Assembly: GCF_000298315.2 (NCBI RefSeq)
Contig: NZ_AEYE02000002.1
Span: 41,762 to 105,761, forward strand
Direction of reading: 5' to 3'
DNA: 64,000 bases
From: Rhizobium grahamii CCGE 502
GTDB lineage: Bacteria; Pseudomonadota; Alphaproteobacteria; Rhizobiales; Rhizobiaceae
The position numbers and the translations under genes are program-made. Position 1 is the first letter of the stretch. Each line of letters opens with the position of its first letter. This document shows, piece by piece, positions 23,805 to 33,029 of the stretch. Under the pieces are notes generated by a model. It was not told where the DNA came from and made no database searches. It worked only from the letters and a program-made list of their open reading frames with translations.

Positions 23805-25334
23805 ATGACGAAGGTTTCGCTCGTGCCGTCGGCGCAGCTGGTTAGGCGACTTTATTTTGGCGCCGCCGTGTCGGCCGGCCTGGCTGTGCTGGGGCTTACC
23901 CCAGCGGAGGCCGCCAAGACCACTCTGACCCTCGGCATGGCTGTCGAACCGACTGGTCTCGACCCGACGATCGCAGCGCCGGTCGCGATCGGCCAGGTCA
24001 CCTGGCAGAACGTTTTTGAAGGCCTGGTGGCAATTGACGAGTCCGGCAAGATCCAGCCCCAGCTCGCCAAGAGCTGGGAGGTTTCCCCCGATGGTCTCAC
24101 CTATACGTTCAAGCTGCAGAGTGGCGTTAAATTCCACGACGGCGAGGCTTTCGATTCGGTAGCAGCCAAATTTGCGCTCGACCGCGCCCGCGGCGCTGAC
24201 TCGATAAATCCGCAAAAACGCTTCTTCGCCTCGATCGCATCCATCGATACGCCCGACCCGGAAACGCTTGTCCTGCATCTCTCGGCGCCTACGGGTAGTC
24301 TCCTCTATTGGCTCGGTTGGCCAGCCTCAGTGATGGTCGGCCCGAAGTCTGCCGCAGCGGACAAGACGACGCCCGTCGGGACCGGCCCGTTCAAGTTCGT
24401 GAACTGGGCGAAGGGCGACAAGGTCGAACTCGAGAAGAACGCCGATTATTGGAACAAGGAGGTCGCGGTAAAGCTCGACAAGGTGACCTTCCGCTTCATT
24501 GCCGACCCGCAGGCGCAAGCCGCCGCGTTGAAGGCGGGCGATGTCGATGCCATTCCTGAGTTCGCGGCGCCCGAGCTGATGAGTTCGTTCGACGGCGATG
24601 CAAGGCTTGCGACCAAGATCGGCAACACCGAGCTGAAGGTCGTGGCTGGCATGAACAACGCCAGGAAGCCCTTCGACGACAAGCGCGTGCGCCAGGCGCT
24701 GATGATGGCAATCGATCGGAAGACCGTCGTTGACGGGGCTTGGTCCGGACTCGGCACACCGATCGGCAGCCATTACACGCCGAACGACCCGGGCTACGTC
24801 GATCTTACCGGTGTCCTGCCTTACGACCCTGAGAAGGCCAAGGCGCTGCTTGCAGAAGCAGGCTACCCCCATGGTTTCACCTTCACGATCAAGTCGCCAC
24901 AAATGGCTTACGCGCCACGAAGTGCTGAGGTCATGCAGGCAATGCTCGCGGACATCGGCGTGACGATGAACATCGAGCCCACCGAATTCCCGGCCAAGTG
25001 GGTGCAGGATGTCATGAAGGACCGCGCCTATGAGATGACGATCGTCGCCCACGCCGAACCGCTCGACATCGACATCTACGCCCGTGATCCGTACTACTTC
25101 AACTACAAGAATCCGGCTTTCAACGATCTGATGAAGAGGGTGCAGGAGACCTCGGATCCCGCTGCACAAGCGAAGATCTACGGCGAGGCTCAGAAGATTC
25201 TGGCCGATGATGTGCCGGCGCTCTATCTTTTCGTCATGCCGAAGCTCGGCGTCTGGGACAAGAAGCTGAAGGGCCTCTGGGAGAACGAGCCCATTCCCTC
25301 GAACGTCCTGACTGGCGTTTCCTGGGAAGACTGA
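23805..25334 (+). CDS. Peptide/nickel-type ABC transporter substrate-binding protein (family 5)
   Basis: 509 residues with a signal peptide (about residues 1-36, ending TPAEAAK). The mature protein shows the family 5 pattern: LTLGMAVEPTGLDPTIAAPV, NVFEGLVAIDESGKIQPQLA, SWEVSPDGLTYTFKLQSGVKFHDGE, and MNNARKPFDDKRVRQALMMAIDR. Such proteins bind oligopeptides, opines, glutathione or similar. The two permease genes follow at 47 bases and then at 1 base, and an amidase comes last, so the ligand may carry an amide bond. Confidence 0.92.
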   Translation: MTKVSLVPSAQLVRRLYFGAAVSAGLAVLGLTPAEAAKTTLTLGMAVEPTGLDPTIAAPVAIGQVTWQNVFEGLVAIDESGKIQPQLAKSWEVSPDGLTYTFKLQSGVKFHDGEAFDSVAAKFALDRARGADSINPQKRFFASIASIDTPDPETLVLHLSAPTGSLLYWLGWPASVMVGPKSAAADKTTPVGTGPFKFVNWAKGDKVELEKNADYWNKEVAVKLDKVTFRFIADPQAQAAALKAGDVDAIPEFAAPELMSSFDGDARLATKIGNTELKVVAGMNNARKPFDDKRVRQALMMAIDRKTVVDGAWSGLGTPIGSHYTPNDPGYVDLTGVLPYDPEKAKALLAEAGYPHGFTFTIKSPQMAYAPRSAEVMQAMLADIGVTMNIEPTEFPAKWVQDVMKDRAYEMTIVAHAEPLDIDIYARDPYYFNYKNPAFNDLMKRVQETSDPAAQAKIYGEAQKILADDVPALYLFVMPKLGVWDKKLKGLWENEPIPSNVLTGVSWED

Positions 25335-25381
25335 TTGCGGATGAATGACATGGCGAGGCGGCGAACAGAACCGGACCTGAC

Positions 25382-26329
25382 ATGATAACGCTTTTGTCGC
25401 GTCGCCTCGTTGGTCTGATCGTCACGCTTGCTATCGTTTCCCTCCTCATATTCGTCGTGATGGACCTGCTGCCGGGCGATCCCGCCTCCATTATGCTCGG
25501 AACGTCGGCCTCGCCGGAAACGCTCGCGACTCTTCGGCACGAGCTCGGCCTCGATCAGCCGCTCCTGTGGCGCTATGGCGAGTGGCTCGCCGGCGTATTC
25601 CGGGGCAATCTCGGCCAATCCTATACCTATGGTGTCCCGGTTGCTGGCCTGATCCTCGAGAGGTTGGCGGTTACGCTACCTCTTGCGCTGATGGCAATCG
25701 CGCTCTCCATTGCCATCGCCATCCCTTTGGGCGCTCTTGCGGCAGCGCATCGAGGCGGCGTGCCGGACGCCGTGGCTTCGATCTTCTCGCAGCTTGGCAT
25801 CGCGCTTCCGGGATTCTGGGTGGCGCTGTTGCTGATCATGCTTTTTTCCACTGCGCTTGGCTGGATGCCGGCCGGAGGCTTCCCGGGATGGAGTTCCAGT
25901 ATCTGGCCCGCCCTCAAGGCGCTCGTGATGCCCGCAATAGCACTTGCCTTGCCGCAAGCCGCCGTCCTGACCCGCGTCACGCGTTCTGCCGTCCTGGAAA
26001 CCCTGCATGAGGATTTCACTCGAACGGCGCTTGCCAAGGGACTGTCGAAGCCTCGGATCCTGTGGCGCCACGCAGTGCCGAACGCGCTCGTTCCTGTTTT
26101 GACGATCCTCGGCCTGCAGTTCACTTTCCTGGTCGCTGGTGCCGTTCTCGTCGAAAACGTCTTCAACCTTCCGGGCCTCGGCCGGCTTGCCTATCAGGCG
26201 CTGTCGCAACGCGACATCATCGTCATGCAGGATGTCGTTCTGTTCTTTGCGGGGCTCGTTATCGTCATGAATTTCATCGTCGATCTCTCGTATCTTGCGA
26301 TCGACCCGCGCTTGCGGAAAGGCATTTGA
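25382..26329 (+). CDS. Dipeptide-type ABC transporter permease (DppB/GsiC family)
   Basis: 315 residues. The N-terminal helix with ITLLSRRLVGLIVTLAIVSLL, a periplasmic stretch with MLGTSASPETLATLRHELGLD, and five further helices match the DppB family. The cytoplasmic loop RTALAKGLSKPRILWRHAVPN contacts the ATPase, and the C terminus (FIVDLSYLAIDPRLRKGI) is the typical ending. TGA is followed after one base by the ATG of the next permease. Confidence 0.93.
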   Translation: MITLLSRRLVGLIVTLAIVSLLIFVVMDLLPGDPASIMLGTSASPETLATLRHELGLDQPLLWRYGEWLAGVFRGNLGQSYTYGVPVAGLILERLAVTLPLALMAIALSIAIAIPLGALAAAHRGGVPDAVASIFSQLGIALPGFWVALLLIMLFSTALGWMPAGGFPGWSSSIWPALKALVMPAIALALPQAAVLTRVTRSAVLETLHEDFTRTALAKGLSKPRILWRHAVPNALVPVLTILGLQFTFLVAGAVLVENVFNLPGLGRLAYQALSQRDIIVMQDVVLFFAGLVIVMNFIVDLSYLAIDPRLRKGI

Positions 26330-26330
26330 C

Positions 26331-27197
26331 ATGGCGCCGCTCGTATCAAGTCAGACGGTCGTTCAGCGGCGACGATTCAACATTAGCCGGAGAACGAATT
26401 TGGTAATCGGCGGCGGCATCGTTGCCATTCTCGTTGCTGTCGCGCTCCTGTCTTTGCTCTGGACACCGCTGCCGCCAGCGAAGATGCAAATCATTCACAA
26501 GCTGCGGCCGCCCTTGACATCAGGTGTTCTCGGCACTGACCACCTTGGCCGGGATGTCCTGTCGATGATGATGGTCGGCTGCTGGAACTCACTTTCGATC
26601 GCCATCACCGCTGTGGCAATAGGGGGTACGCTTGGTTCGGTCGTCGGCATTTCGGCCGCCGCCGTGCGCGGAGCCTTCGAAGCTCTGCTGATGCGTGCCT
26701 GCGATGTCGTCTTCGCGCTGCCGCCGATCCTCTCGGCGATGATGCTGGGAGCCTTTCTCGGTCCGGGCCGGCTTACCGCCATCATCGCCATTGCAACCTT
26801 CATGGTTCCCGTCTTTGCGCGTATCACGCTGGCAACAGCCCTGCAGGCCTGGAGCCGGGACTATGTGCTCGCTGCCCGTGCCATCGGAAATAGCCGCTTC
26901 ATGATCTCGGTCCGCCACGTGTTGCCGAACATCATGAGCCAGATCATCGTTCAGGTAACGATTCAACTTGGGTTGGCCGTGCTGACCGAAGCCGGTCTCA
27001 GTTTTCTCGGTCTCGGCATCGCGCCGCCTGCGCCGACATGGGGTCGCATGCTCGCGGACGCACAGACCTACCTTGGACTTGCGCCGTGGCTGGCGATCCT
27101 TCCGGGGCTTGCCATCGCGCTCTGCGTCTTCGGCTTCAACATGTTGGGTGACGGCCTGCGCGACATGCTCGACCCGCGCGAGGCAAACCGCCGTTAG
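26331..27197 (+). CDS. Dipeptide-type ABC transporter permease (DppC/GsiD family)
   Basis: 288 residues from ATG at 26331, immediately after the stop of the first permease; the frame itself is open from 26295. Features: first helix VIGGGIVAILVAVALLSLLW, the loop GTDHLGRDVLSMMMVG conserved in DppC, EAA-type loop YVLAARAIGNSRFMISVRHVL, and a C terminus ending GLRDMLDPREANRR. No ATP-binding subunit follows, although dipeptide systems need one or two, so a remote ATPase must serve it. Confidence 0.93.
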   Translation: MAPLVSSQTVVQRRRFNISRRTNLVIGGGIVAILVAVALLSLLWTPLPPAKMQIIHKLRPPLTSGVLGTDHLGRDVLSMMMVGCWNSLSIAITAVAIGGTLGSVVGISAAAVRGAFEALLMRACDVVFALPPILSAMMLGAFLGPGRLTAIIAIATFMVPVFARITLATALQAWSRDYVLAARAIGNSRFMISVRHVLPNIMSQIIVQVTIQLGLAVLTEAGLSFLGLGIAPPAPTWGRMLADAQTYLGLAPWLAILPGLAIALCVFGFNMLGDGLRDMLDPREANRR

Positions 27198-27231
27198 TCT
27201 TCGAAACCACATAGTCCCGGATGACAGTGCG

Positions 27232-28623
27232 ATGTCCGAAACCGATTTGACGATCCGCGAATTGAGACAGCGCTTCGCTGCTCGAAGCCTGTCCCCGCTC
27301 GAATACTGGCTGGCATTGGAACGGCACATCGAGGCCTGGGAGCCCGCCATTTGTGCCCTTTACGCCTATGATCCAGAAGCGGCGCGCCAGCAGGCGAAAG
27401 CGTCCACCGATCGCTGGATGAGGGGTGCGACGCTTGGCGTGCTCGATGGTATTCCGGCGACGCTGAAGGAGCTCATCGCAACCAAGGGACAGCCGGTGCC
27501 GCTCGGAACCAGGGCCATGGACTTGGTGCCAGCGGCTGAGGATGCCCCCGCCGCTGCAAGGCTGCGCGAAGACGGCGCGGTGCTGTTTGCGAAGACGACC
27601 TGCCCGGACTACGGGATGCTCTCCTCGGGACTTTCGAGCTTCCATCGGTTGAGCCGAAATCCCTGGGATACGTCACAAAATCCCGGAGGTTCGAGCGCTG
27701 GCGCATCGGCAGCGGCGGCGGCCGGTTACGGGCCCCTGCATATCGGCACCGATATCGGCGGCTCGGTGCGACTACCGGCCGGTTGGACGGGGACCTTCGG
27801 CTTCAAGCCGAGCCACGGCCGTATTCCGGTCGATCCCTTCTACGTTGGCCGCTGCGCGGGACCGATGACGCGGACCGTCGAAGATGCAGCCTATGCAATG
27901 GCGACGCTTTCGCGCCCGGATTGGCGGGATGGCACCAGCCTACCGCCGAACGATTTCGACTGGACGGACCTGGATATCGACGTCCGCGGCCTGAGGATCG
28001 GGTTGATGCTCGATGCCGGGTGTGGCCTTGCCGTGGACGACGAGGTGGGCGCGGCGGTTGGGGCCGCAGCGCAGAGATTTAAAGATGCAGGTGCGATTGT
28101 CATTCCGGTTCAGCCCGTTCTGACGCGGGAGATGCTGGACGGGCTGGACGCCTTCTGGCGTTCCCGCTTCTGGGCCGATATCGAGAGCTTGAGCCCAGAG
28201 CGGCGGAGCAAGATCTTGCCCTATATTTACGCCTGGGCGGAAGGCGGCGCCTCGATCAGCGGCGCCGGCGCCATCAGGGGCTTCAATCAGACGATCGAGA
28301 TGCGCAAGAGTTGCGGCAGTCTGTTCACTGAGGTCGATGCCGTGATTTCGCCAACCAATCCCATCGTCTCCTATCCCGCCGAGTGGGCTTCGCCAACGAA
28401 CGATCCGGCGCGCCCCTTCGAGCATATCTGCTTCACGGTGCCGTGGAACATGTCCGAGCAGCCTGCCTCGTCGATCAACTGCGGTTTCTCGCGATCGGGC
28501 ATGCCGGTCGGTCTGCAGATTGTCGGTCCGCGATTCGACGACATGCGTGTCTTGAGGCTGTCGAAGGCTTTCGAGAGCTGGACAGGCGGGGTGAGATCAT
28601 GGCCGAAGCCACCCGTCAGGTGA
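27232..28623 (+). CDS. Amidase (amidase signature family)
   Basis: 463 residues from ATG at 27232. The Ser-cisSer-Lys triad is complete: K79 (PATLKELIATKG), S154 (NPGGSSAGASA) and nucleophile S178 (GTDIGGSVRLPAG). The C-terminal half has FTVPWNMSEQPASSINCGFS and GMPVGLQIVGPRFDD, usual for the family. It should hydrolyse an imported amide or peptide-like compound in the cytoplasm. It is 34 bases after the permease gene and likely in the same transcript. Its last 8 bases overlap the convergent NlpC/P60 gene. Confidence 0.92.
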   Translation: MSETDLTIRELRQRFAARSLSPLEYWLALERHIEAWEPAICALYAYDPEAARQQAKASTDRWMRGATLGVLDGIPATLKELIATKGQPVPLGTRAMDLVPAAEDAPAAARLREDGAVLFAKTTCPDYGMLSSGLSSFHRLSRNPWDTSQNPGGSSAGASAAAAAGYGPLHIGTDIGGSVRLPAGWTGTFGFKPSHGRIPVDPFYVGRCAGPMTRTVEDAAYAMATLSRPDWRDGTSLPPNDFDWTDLDIDVRGLRIGLMLDAGCGLAVDDEVGAAVGAAAQRFKDAGAIVIPVQPVLTREMLDGLDAFWRSRFWADIESLSPERRSKILPYIYAWAEGGASISGAGAIRGFNQTIEMRKSCGSLFTEVDAVISPTNPIVSYPAEWASPTNDPARPFEHICFTVPWNMSEQPASSINCGFSRSGMPVGLQIVGPRFDDMRVLRLSKAFESWTGGVRSWPKPPVR

Positions 28624-29473
28624 CTAGACGGCGATAGCCGGTCGGCTGTTCGTATAGCCAGCCGATGCGCTTTACGGCATCCTCGAAGTTTTCGCGGGCA
28701 ACCGTCATCGTGTGGCCGTTGGCATGAATGATCGTTTCCGGATCTTCCAGAACGGCAACGTGCCCCTTCCAGAAAACGAAGTCCCCGCGCCGTAGTTCGG
28801 ATCGGTCGATAGGTTCGCCGAGGGTCGCTGATTGCATGTCGGTGTCGCGCTGCGCGCTTCGCCCTGTCATCAGCATCGAAAGCTGCACAAGACCAGAGCA
28901 GTCGATGCCAAGTCCGGAGCGGCCGCCCCAGAGATAGGGGGTCTCCAGGAATCGCGTCGCGACGTCCACATAGTCCCCGCCGTCACCAGCCCCGATCGGC
29001 TGCACGAGCTTGGCAAAGATTGCCGTCCCGTCTTCAAGCATCGCATAACGGTTGCCGCGCGTTTCGGTTTCCCCGACGATCCGGACCCTGCTGCCCATCG
29101 AAAGGATGCTTTTATAGGGTTTGCGCAGCTCGGCCTCGAGATAGAGAAACGTCCGCTGAACCGTGACGATGTGCGTGGGTTCAGCCCGCGCATCCGAAAG
29201 GGCGGTTTCGGGGAGATAGCCGACATAGCCGTCCGAGGCGGCCTTGACCCAGCACCAGCCGTCGGCACGGTCGAACACGGTGACGTCCTCGCCGAAGAGC
29301 AGTTCTGTATCGATTCCCTTGGCAAGATCAGGCGCGGGCCTCAGTCCGACGACTGGCACGGCCACACGCGCCGGCGTGCCGGCAACGAAGCGCAGGGCTT
29401 CCACTCGTCCTTCGAGCCCAGCCTCGGCGAGGTCCGGCCGGTAGGCATGCAGGCGGCGATCAAGCATCGTCAT
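28616..29473 (-). CDS. NlpC/P60 family peptidase with bacterial SH3 domains
   Basis: 285 residues. The N-terminal half has SH3-like segments (ELLFGEDVTVFDRADGWCWV, then ASDGYVGYLPE; a second with RVRIVGETETRGNRYAMLEDG). Residues about 165-285 are the C40 domain with Cys in GIDCSGLVQLSM, His in KGHVAVLED and a third polar site in HANGHTM. Relatives cut gamma-D-Glu-diamino acid bonds in murein peptides, in the cell wall or during recycling. No signal peptide is visible, so a cytoplasmic recycling or turnover role is possible. It lies 10 bases behind the MarR gene and is probably cotranscribed with it. Confidence 0.9.
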   Translation of the reverse strand: MTMLDRRLHAYRPDLAEAGLEGRVEALRFVAGTPARVAVPVVGLRPAPDLAKGIDTELLFGEDVTVFDRADGWCWVKAASDGYVGYLPETALSDARAEPTHIVTVQRTFLYLEAELRKPYKSILSMGSRVRIVGETETRGNRYAMLEDGTAIFAKLVQPIGAGDGGDYVDVATRFLETPYLWGGRSGLGIDCSGLVQLSMLMTGRSAQRDTDMQSATLGEPIDRSELRRGDFVFWKGHVAVLEDPETIIHANGHTMTVARENFEDAVKRIGWLYEQPTGYRRLVT

Positions 29474-29483
29474 TGTATCCCTT

Positions 29484-29834
29484 TCACGGCGTCAGGCGAC
29501 GACCCTGGTCGCGCACGAGATCGCCAAGCTTTTCCAGATAGAGCGCACCTCCGACGGTGCGCTTTATCACCACGTTGCGCCGGTCGCGTTCGTCGCGCAC
29601 GCGGTCGACCAGACCCATCTCGCCCATCGTGTCTAGTGCGCGGGTTATCACCGGCTTGGTCACATTGAGTGTCGCCGCCAGGCCGCGCACGGTGTGCGGC
29701 GGCGGCACCAGATAGATATGCAGCAGGATCGCCATCTGGCGCAACGTCAAATCGCGATTGTCGAGCCTGACCTGATCGAGCGTCACACCATGCCAGAGGC
29801 CCAACGCCTGCGAAGCCGTCAGTTCGAGCGGCAT
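29484..29834 (-). CDS. MarR family transcriptional regulator
   Basis: 116 residues. A winged helix-turn-helix is clear: LTLRQMAILLHIYL, TVRGLAATLNVTKPVITRALD (recognition helix) and the wing GLVDRVRDERDRRNVVI. It is shorter than typical MarR proteins (about 140-150), lacking part of the C-terminal dimer helices. It precedes the NlpC/P60 gene on the same strand, so it may control it. No clear operator was found in the 117 bases upstream. Confidence 0.88.
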   Translation of the reverse strand: MPLELTASQALGLWHGVTLDQVRLDNRDLTLRQMAILLHIYLVPPPHTVRGLAATLNVTKPVITRALDTMGEMGLVDRVRDERDRRNVVIKRTVGGALYLEKLGDLVRDQGRRLTP

Positions 29835-29951
29835 GGGTCCTCCGGAAATTCGTTACGCCCGCGTTCCATTCTCCGGCAGCGCATCGCACGACGCAATGGG
29901 GCGGCAGATTTTGCCGCCCGTCACGGTGAATAAAATTTTAACGATCGCCGC

Positions 29952-31340
29952 CTAGCGCACGCTCTGCCGGATGTGATGGTAAAGCGCGCGAATGGCCTGC
30001 GCTTCGCCGCCGCCTGGAGAGTGCGGTCGTTCCGAAGGCGCCCAGCCATAGATATCGAAGTGCGCCCAGCTCGTGGTGTTGGAGACGAAGCGCTTGAGGA
30101 ACAAAGCAGCGGTGATCGCACCGGCCATACCGCCCGCCGGGGCATTGGTGATGTCGGCAAATTTCGCGCGGATGTCCTTTTCGTAGCCGGAATAGAGGGG
30201 CAACCGCCACAGCGGGTCGTCGGTCTCAAGGCTTGCCTCGGTCAAATCCTGGGCAAGTTCGGCATCATCGGTAAAGAAGGGCGGCAGGTCGGGACCGAGC
30301 GCGACGCGGGCCGCACCCGTCAGCGTCGCCATGTCGATCATGAGGTCGGGCGCATCCTCGTCCGCATAGGCAAGCGCATCCGCGAGGATCAAGCGGCCCT
30401 CTGCGTCGGTGTTGTCGATCTGGACGGTCAAGCCCTTGCGGCTCCGGTAGATGTCGCCCGGGCGGAAGGCGTTCGACGAGATCGAATTTTCGACGACCGG
30501 GATGATGACGCGGAGATCGACCTTGAGCTTGGCGTCCATGATCATCAGGGCGAGGCCCATGACGTTTGCTGCGCCGCCCATGTCCTTCTTCATCAGCAGC
30601 ATCGAGGATGCCGGCTTGATGTCGAGACCACCGGTGTCGAAGCACACGCCCTTGCCGACCAGCGTGATCTTGCGATGACCCTTCTTGCCCCACCGCATTT
30701 CAAGCAGGCGCGGCGCATCGGCACTGGCGCGACCGACAGTGTGGACCAACGGGAAGTTCTGCCTGAGATCGTCACCGCTGACGACGTTGATCTCCGCCTT
30801 GTAGTGGGCGGCCAGACCACGGAATGCCGCTTCCAACTCGTTCGGCCCCATGTCGTTGGTCGGCGTATTGATCAGGTCGCGGGCCAGGAAGACGCCGGCC
30901 AGCTGCCGCTTGATATCCGCGCCATCGGCATCCCGCGGGATCATCAGCGTGGGGCCCGCGTTCTTTTCCGATTTGTAGCGGTCGTAGCGATAGCTGCCGA
31001 GGCCGAAGCCGAGCGACAGGCGATTGGCCGTCAGCGGCGCCGTTTCGATGTGCCAGTCGCCGGCCGGCAATGTGCGCGCAAGCTTACCGGTGATGTACGG
31101 GTGCTCGGAGGGATTGGTGCCGAGCCCGAACAGCGCGCCGCCGAGATGACCGTCTTCCGTCGGAATGAGCAGCAGCGAGCCACTCTCGGCCTTGTAGCCC
31201 GCCTTCTTCGCCCAATCGAGTGCGATCGGATCGATCGTGCCGGTTTCGATGTGCGCCGGGGTGACGGCAAAGATCGGCAGGGTTGAGCCGCCCTTGGTGT
31301 TGAACGGGGTCGGTCTCTCGATGAACTGATAGGGGGCCAT
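29952..31340 (-). CDS. M17 family leucyl aminopeptidase
   Basis: 462 residues, ATG preceded by AAGGATACCC. The M17 catalytic domain shows the metal and active-site motifs: VGKGVCFDTGGLDIKP (Lys and Asp), MKKDMGGAANVMG (Lys, Asp) and NTDAEGRLILADALAYA (Asp and Glu, with the active-site Arg). The N-terminal domain is of the shorter type seen in rhizobial PepA-like enzymes. It removes N-terminal residues from cytoplasmic peptides with two metal ions. It is transcribed toward the MarR gene and divergent from the tadD-like gene. Confidence 0.93.
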   Translation of the reverse strand: MAPYQFIERPTPFNTKGGSTLPIFAVTPAHIETGTIDPIALDWAKKAGYKAESGSLLLIPTEDGHLGGALFGLGTNPSEHPYITGKLARTLPAGDWHIETAPLTANRLSLGFGLGSYRYDRYKSEKNAGPTLMIPRDADGADIKRQLAGVFLARDLINTPTNDMGPNELEAAFRGLAAHYKAEINVVSGDDLRQNFPLVHTVGRASADAPRLLEMRWGKKGHRKITLVGKGVCFDTGGLDIKPASSMLLMKKDMGGAANVMGLALMIMDAKLKVDLRVIIPVVENSISSNAFRPGDIYRSRKGLTVQIDNTDAEGRLILADALAYADEDAPDLMIDMATLTGAARVALGPDLPPFFTDDAELAQDLTEASLETDDPLWRLPLYSGYEKDIRAKFADITNAPAGGMAGAITAALFLKRFVSNTTSWAHFDIYGWAPSERPHSPGGGEAQAIRALYHHIRQSVR

Positions 31341-31378
31341 GGGTATCCTTAGGGGCGTCCGGGAATCGCATCTTAACG

Positions 31379-31398
31379 GTCTGTTAGGGTTAACAGAC
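31379..31398. promoter_or_regulatory. 20-bp inverted repeat with CtrA-like half sites before the tadD-like gene
   Basis: GTCTGTTAgggtTAACAGAC has perfect 8-base arms. It overlaps TTAA-N7-TTAG (31373-31387), one base off the CtrA consensus. It sits in the 142-base divergent region between the aminopeptidase and the TPR lipoprotein gene. It may be a regulator site for one or both; the regulator is not identified. Confidence 0.45.
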
Positions 31399-31482
31399 TA
31401 TTGCTGGAGTGAAGATTGCGTCAAAACCTTTCCCTGTTCCGTTTTGAGGTCAGACGCCGATTTCGGATCTCAGGGACGCACG

Positions 31483-32310
31483 ATGCCTGCTTCGGCCAAT
31501 AGTTTTCTCAAAACCCGGATTTTTCAGGGCGTCGCGACCGCGCTCGTCGTGCTGGCGCTGGCCGGCTGCACGACAACCAAGGACCGGATGACGACGGGAT
31601 CGATACCGACACTCACCAAGCCGGTAGAAACGATGAACGAAGCCGAGCTGCGCGGCTCGACCGAGCGCGTCGGACAGGCCTATGAAAAGAACCCGCGCGA
31701 TGCCGTCAACGGTGTGAACTACGCGAACCTCCTGCGCATGCAAGGCCGCGACGTCCAGGCTCTTGCTGTCATGCAACAGGTTGCCATTTCCAACCCGACC
31801 GATCGTACCGTGCTGGCGGCCTATGGAAAGGCTCAGGCTGCGGCCGGTCAATTGCAGCAGGCGCTTGATACGATTGGCCGCGCGCAGACCCCGGACCGTC
31901 CGGACTGGAAGCTGACATCGGCGGAAGGAGCGATCCTCGATCAGCTCGGCCGCCCCACCGAAGCACGTCAGCGCTATCGCGAAGCCCTCGATATCCAACC
32001 CGGCGAGGCATCGATCTTGTCCAACCTCGGCATGTCCTATGTGCTGACCGGCGACCTCAGGACAGCGGAGACTTATCTGCGCCAGGCCGCGGGGCAGCCT
32101 AGTGCTGATAGCAGGGTCCGCCAGAATCTGGCGCTCGTCGTCGGCCTCCAGGGCCGCTTCCTCGAGGCAGAAAAGATTGCGCGCGGAGAGCTTTCACAAG
32201 AACAGGCAGACGCCAATGTCGCCTATCTGCGCTCGATGCTGTCGCAACAAAATTCCTGGCAAAAACTCGCGGCCAAGGACAATAGCAGTTCAGCCACGAG
32301 CACCAACTGA
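31483..32310 (+). CDS. tadD: TadD-like tetratricopeptide lipoprotein of the Tad pilus
   Basis: 275 residues from ATG at 31483. A lipoprotein signal ends in LALAGC (Cys at about residue 28), so it should be anchored in the outer membrane or periplasm. TPR-type repeats follow (GVNYANLLRMQGRDVQALAV, AAYGKAQAAAGQLQQALDTI, AILDQLGRPTEARQRYREAL and SNLGMSYVLTGDLRTAETYL). This is the arrangement of TadD pilotin-like proteins that help secretin assembly. It lies just beyond the tadC end of the pilus locus, separated by a LysE-type gene, which supports the assignment. Confidence 0.85.
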   Translation: MPASANSFLKTRIFQGVATALVVLALAGCTTTKDRMTTGSIPTLTKPVETMNEAELRGSTERVGQAYEKNPRDAVNGVNYANLLRMQGRDVQALAVMQQVAISNPTDRTVLAAYGKAQAAAGQLQQALDTIGRAQTPDRPDWKLTSAEGAILDQLGRPTEARQRYREALDIQPGEASILSNLGMSYVLTGDLRTAETYLRQAAGQPSADSRVRQNLALVVGLQGRFLEAEKIARGELSQEQADANVAYLRSMLSQQNSWQKLAAKDNSSSATSTN

Positions 32311-32312
32311 CG

Positions 32313-32945
32313 TCAGCGACCGGCAAGTCCCGAGGTTACGAGCTGCACGCCGAGCCCGGCCATGACCGTACCGGCAAGGCGATCGATCCATGTCTTCGCC
32401 GCCAGATATAGCCGCCTCGGATGCTTTGCCGAGAATGCGAGCGCCACGACCGCATACCAGCCTGCTTCGACGGCAAAAACGCCAACTGGCAATGCGAAAA
32501 TCAACCCGAGCGGAACGGTCTTCGGTAGCAAGGCAGCAAAGATGCTTGCATAGACGACGATCGCCTTGGGGTTGCTGAGCTGGGTCAGGAGGGCCGTGGC
32601 AAAGCTTCGAGCCAGCGCACGATTGTCGCTTCCTGCATCGCCGATATGGATCGGCTCGCGTGCGCCACGCCAAATTCTAACGGCGATGTAGACCAGATAG
32701 GCGCCGCCGGCCACCTTCAGAGCCAGATAGAGCCATTCGAATTGCGCAAGCAGCGCCGTCAGTCCGGCTAGCGCCAAGACACTGAAGGCAACGCCACCAA
32801 TCCCCATGCCTAGCGCAGCCGCAAGCCCGTCCAGGCGTGAACGCGACATCGCAATCCGTGAAACGAGGACAAAGCTTGGGCCGGGGCTCATCGCCCCGAT
32901 CGACAGGGCTGCAATAATACTCAGGAAGATGCTTGCGGACGACAT
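32313..32945 (-). CDS. LysE family amino-acid/metabolite exporter
   Basis: 210 residues with six hydrophobic segments. The N terminus has the LysE/RhtB signature GAMSPGPSFVLVSRIAMSRS at about residues 17-36, then ALGMGIGGVAFSVLALAG. Internal FATALLTQLSNPKAIVVYAS is also typical. The protein probably exports an amino acid or a related small molecule. It is convergent with the TPR gene (two bases apart) and lies downstream of tadC on the same strand, 84 bases away; a role in the pilus is unlikely. Confidence 0.9.
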   Translation of the reverse strand: MSSASIFLSIIAALSIGAMSPGPSFVLVSRIAMSRSRLDGLAAALGMGIGGVAFSVLALAGLTALLAQFEWLYLALKVAGGAYLVYIAVRIWRGAREPIHIGDAGSDNRALARSFATALLTQLSNPKAIVVYASIFAALLPKTVPLGLIFALPVGVFAVEAGWYAVVALAFSAKHPRRLYLAAKTWIDRLAGTVMAGLGVQLVTSGLAGR

Positions 32946-33029
32946 CGCTGGCTCCTGCTCGCTCGCGGAGAGATGCCGCTGAACCTAAGCCCAACGCCTC
33001 GAGATCGCCAGTCTCGCTGGAATGAAAAC

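Noticed and set aside
29973-31286. Plus-strand frame of 437 codons
   Set aside because: Mirror of the M17 aminopeptidase gene; its translation is Arg/Val/Asp-rich without domains.
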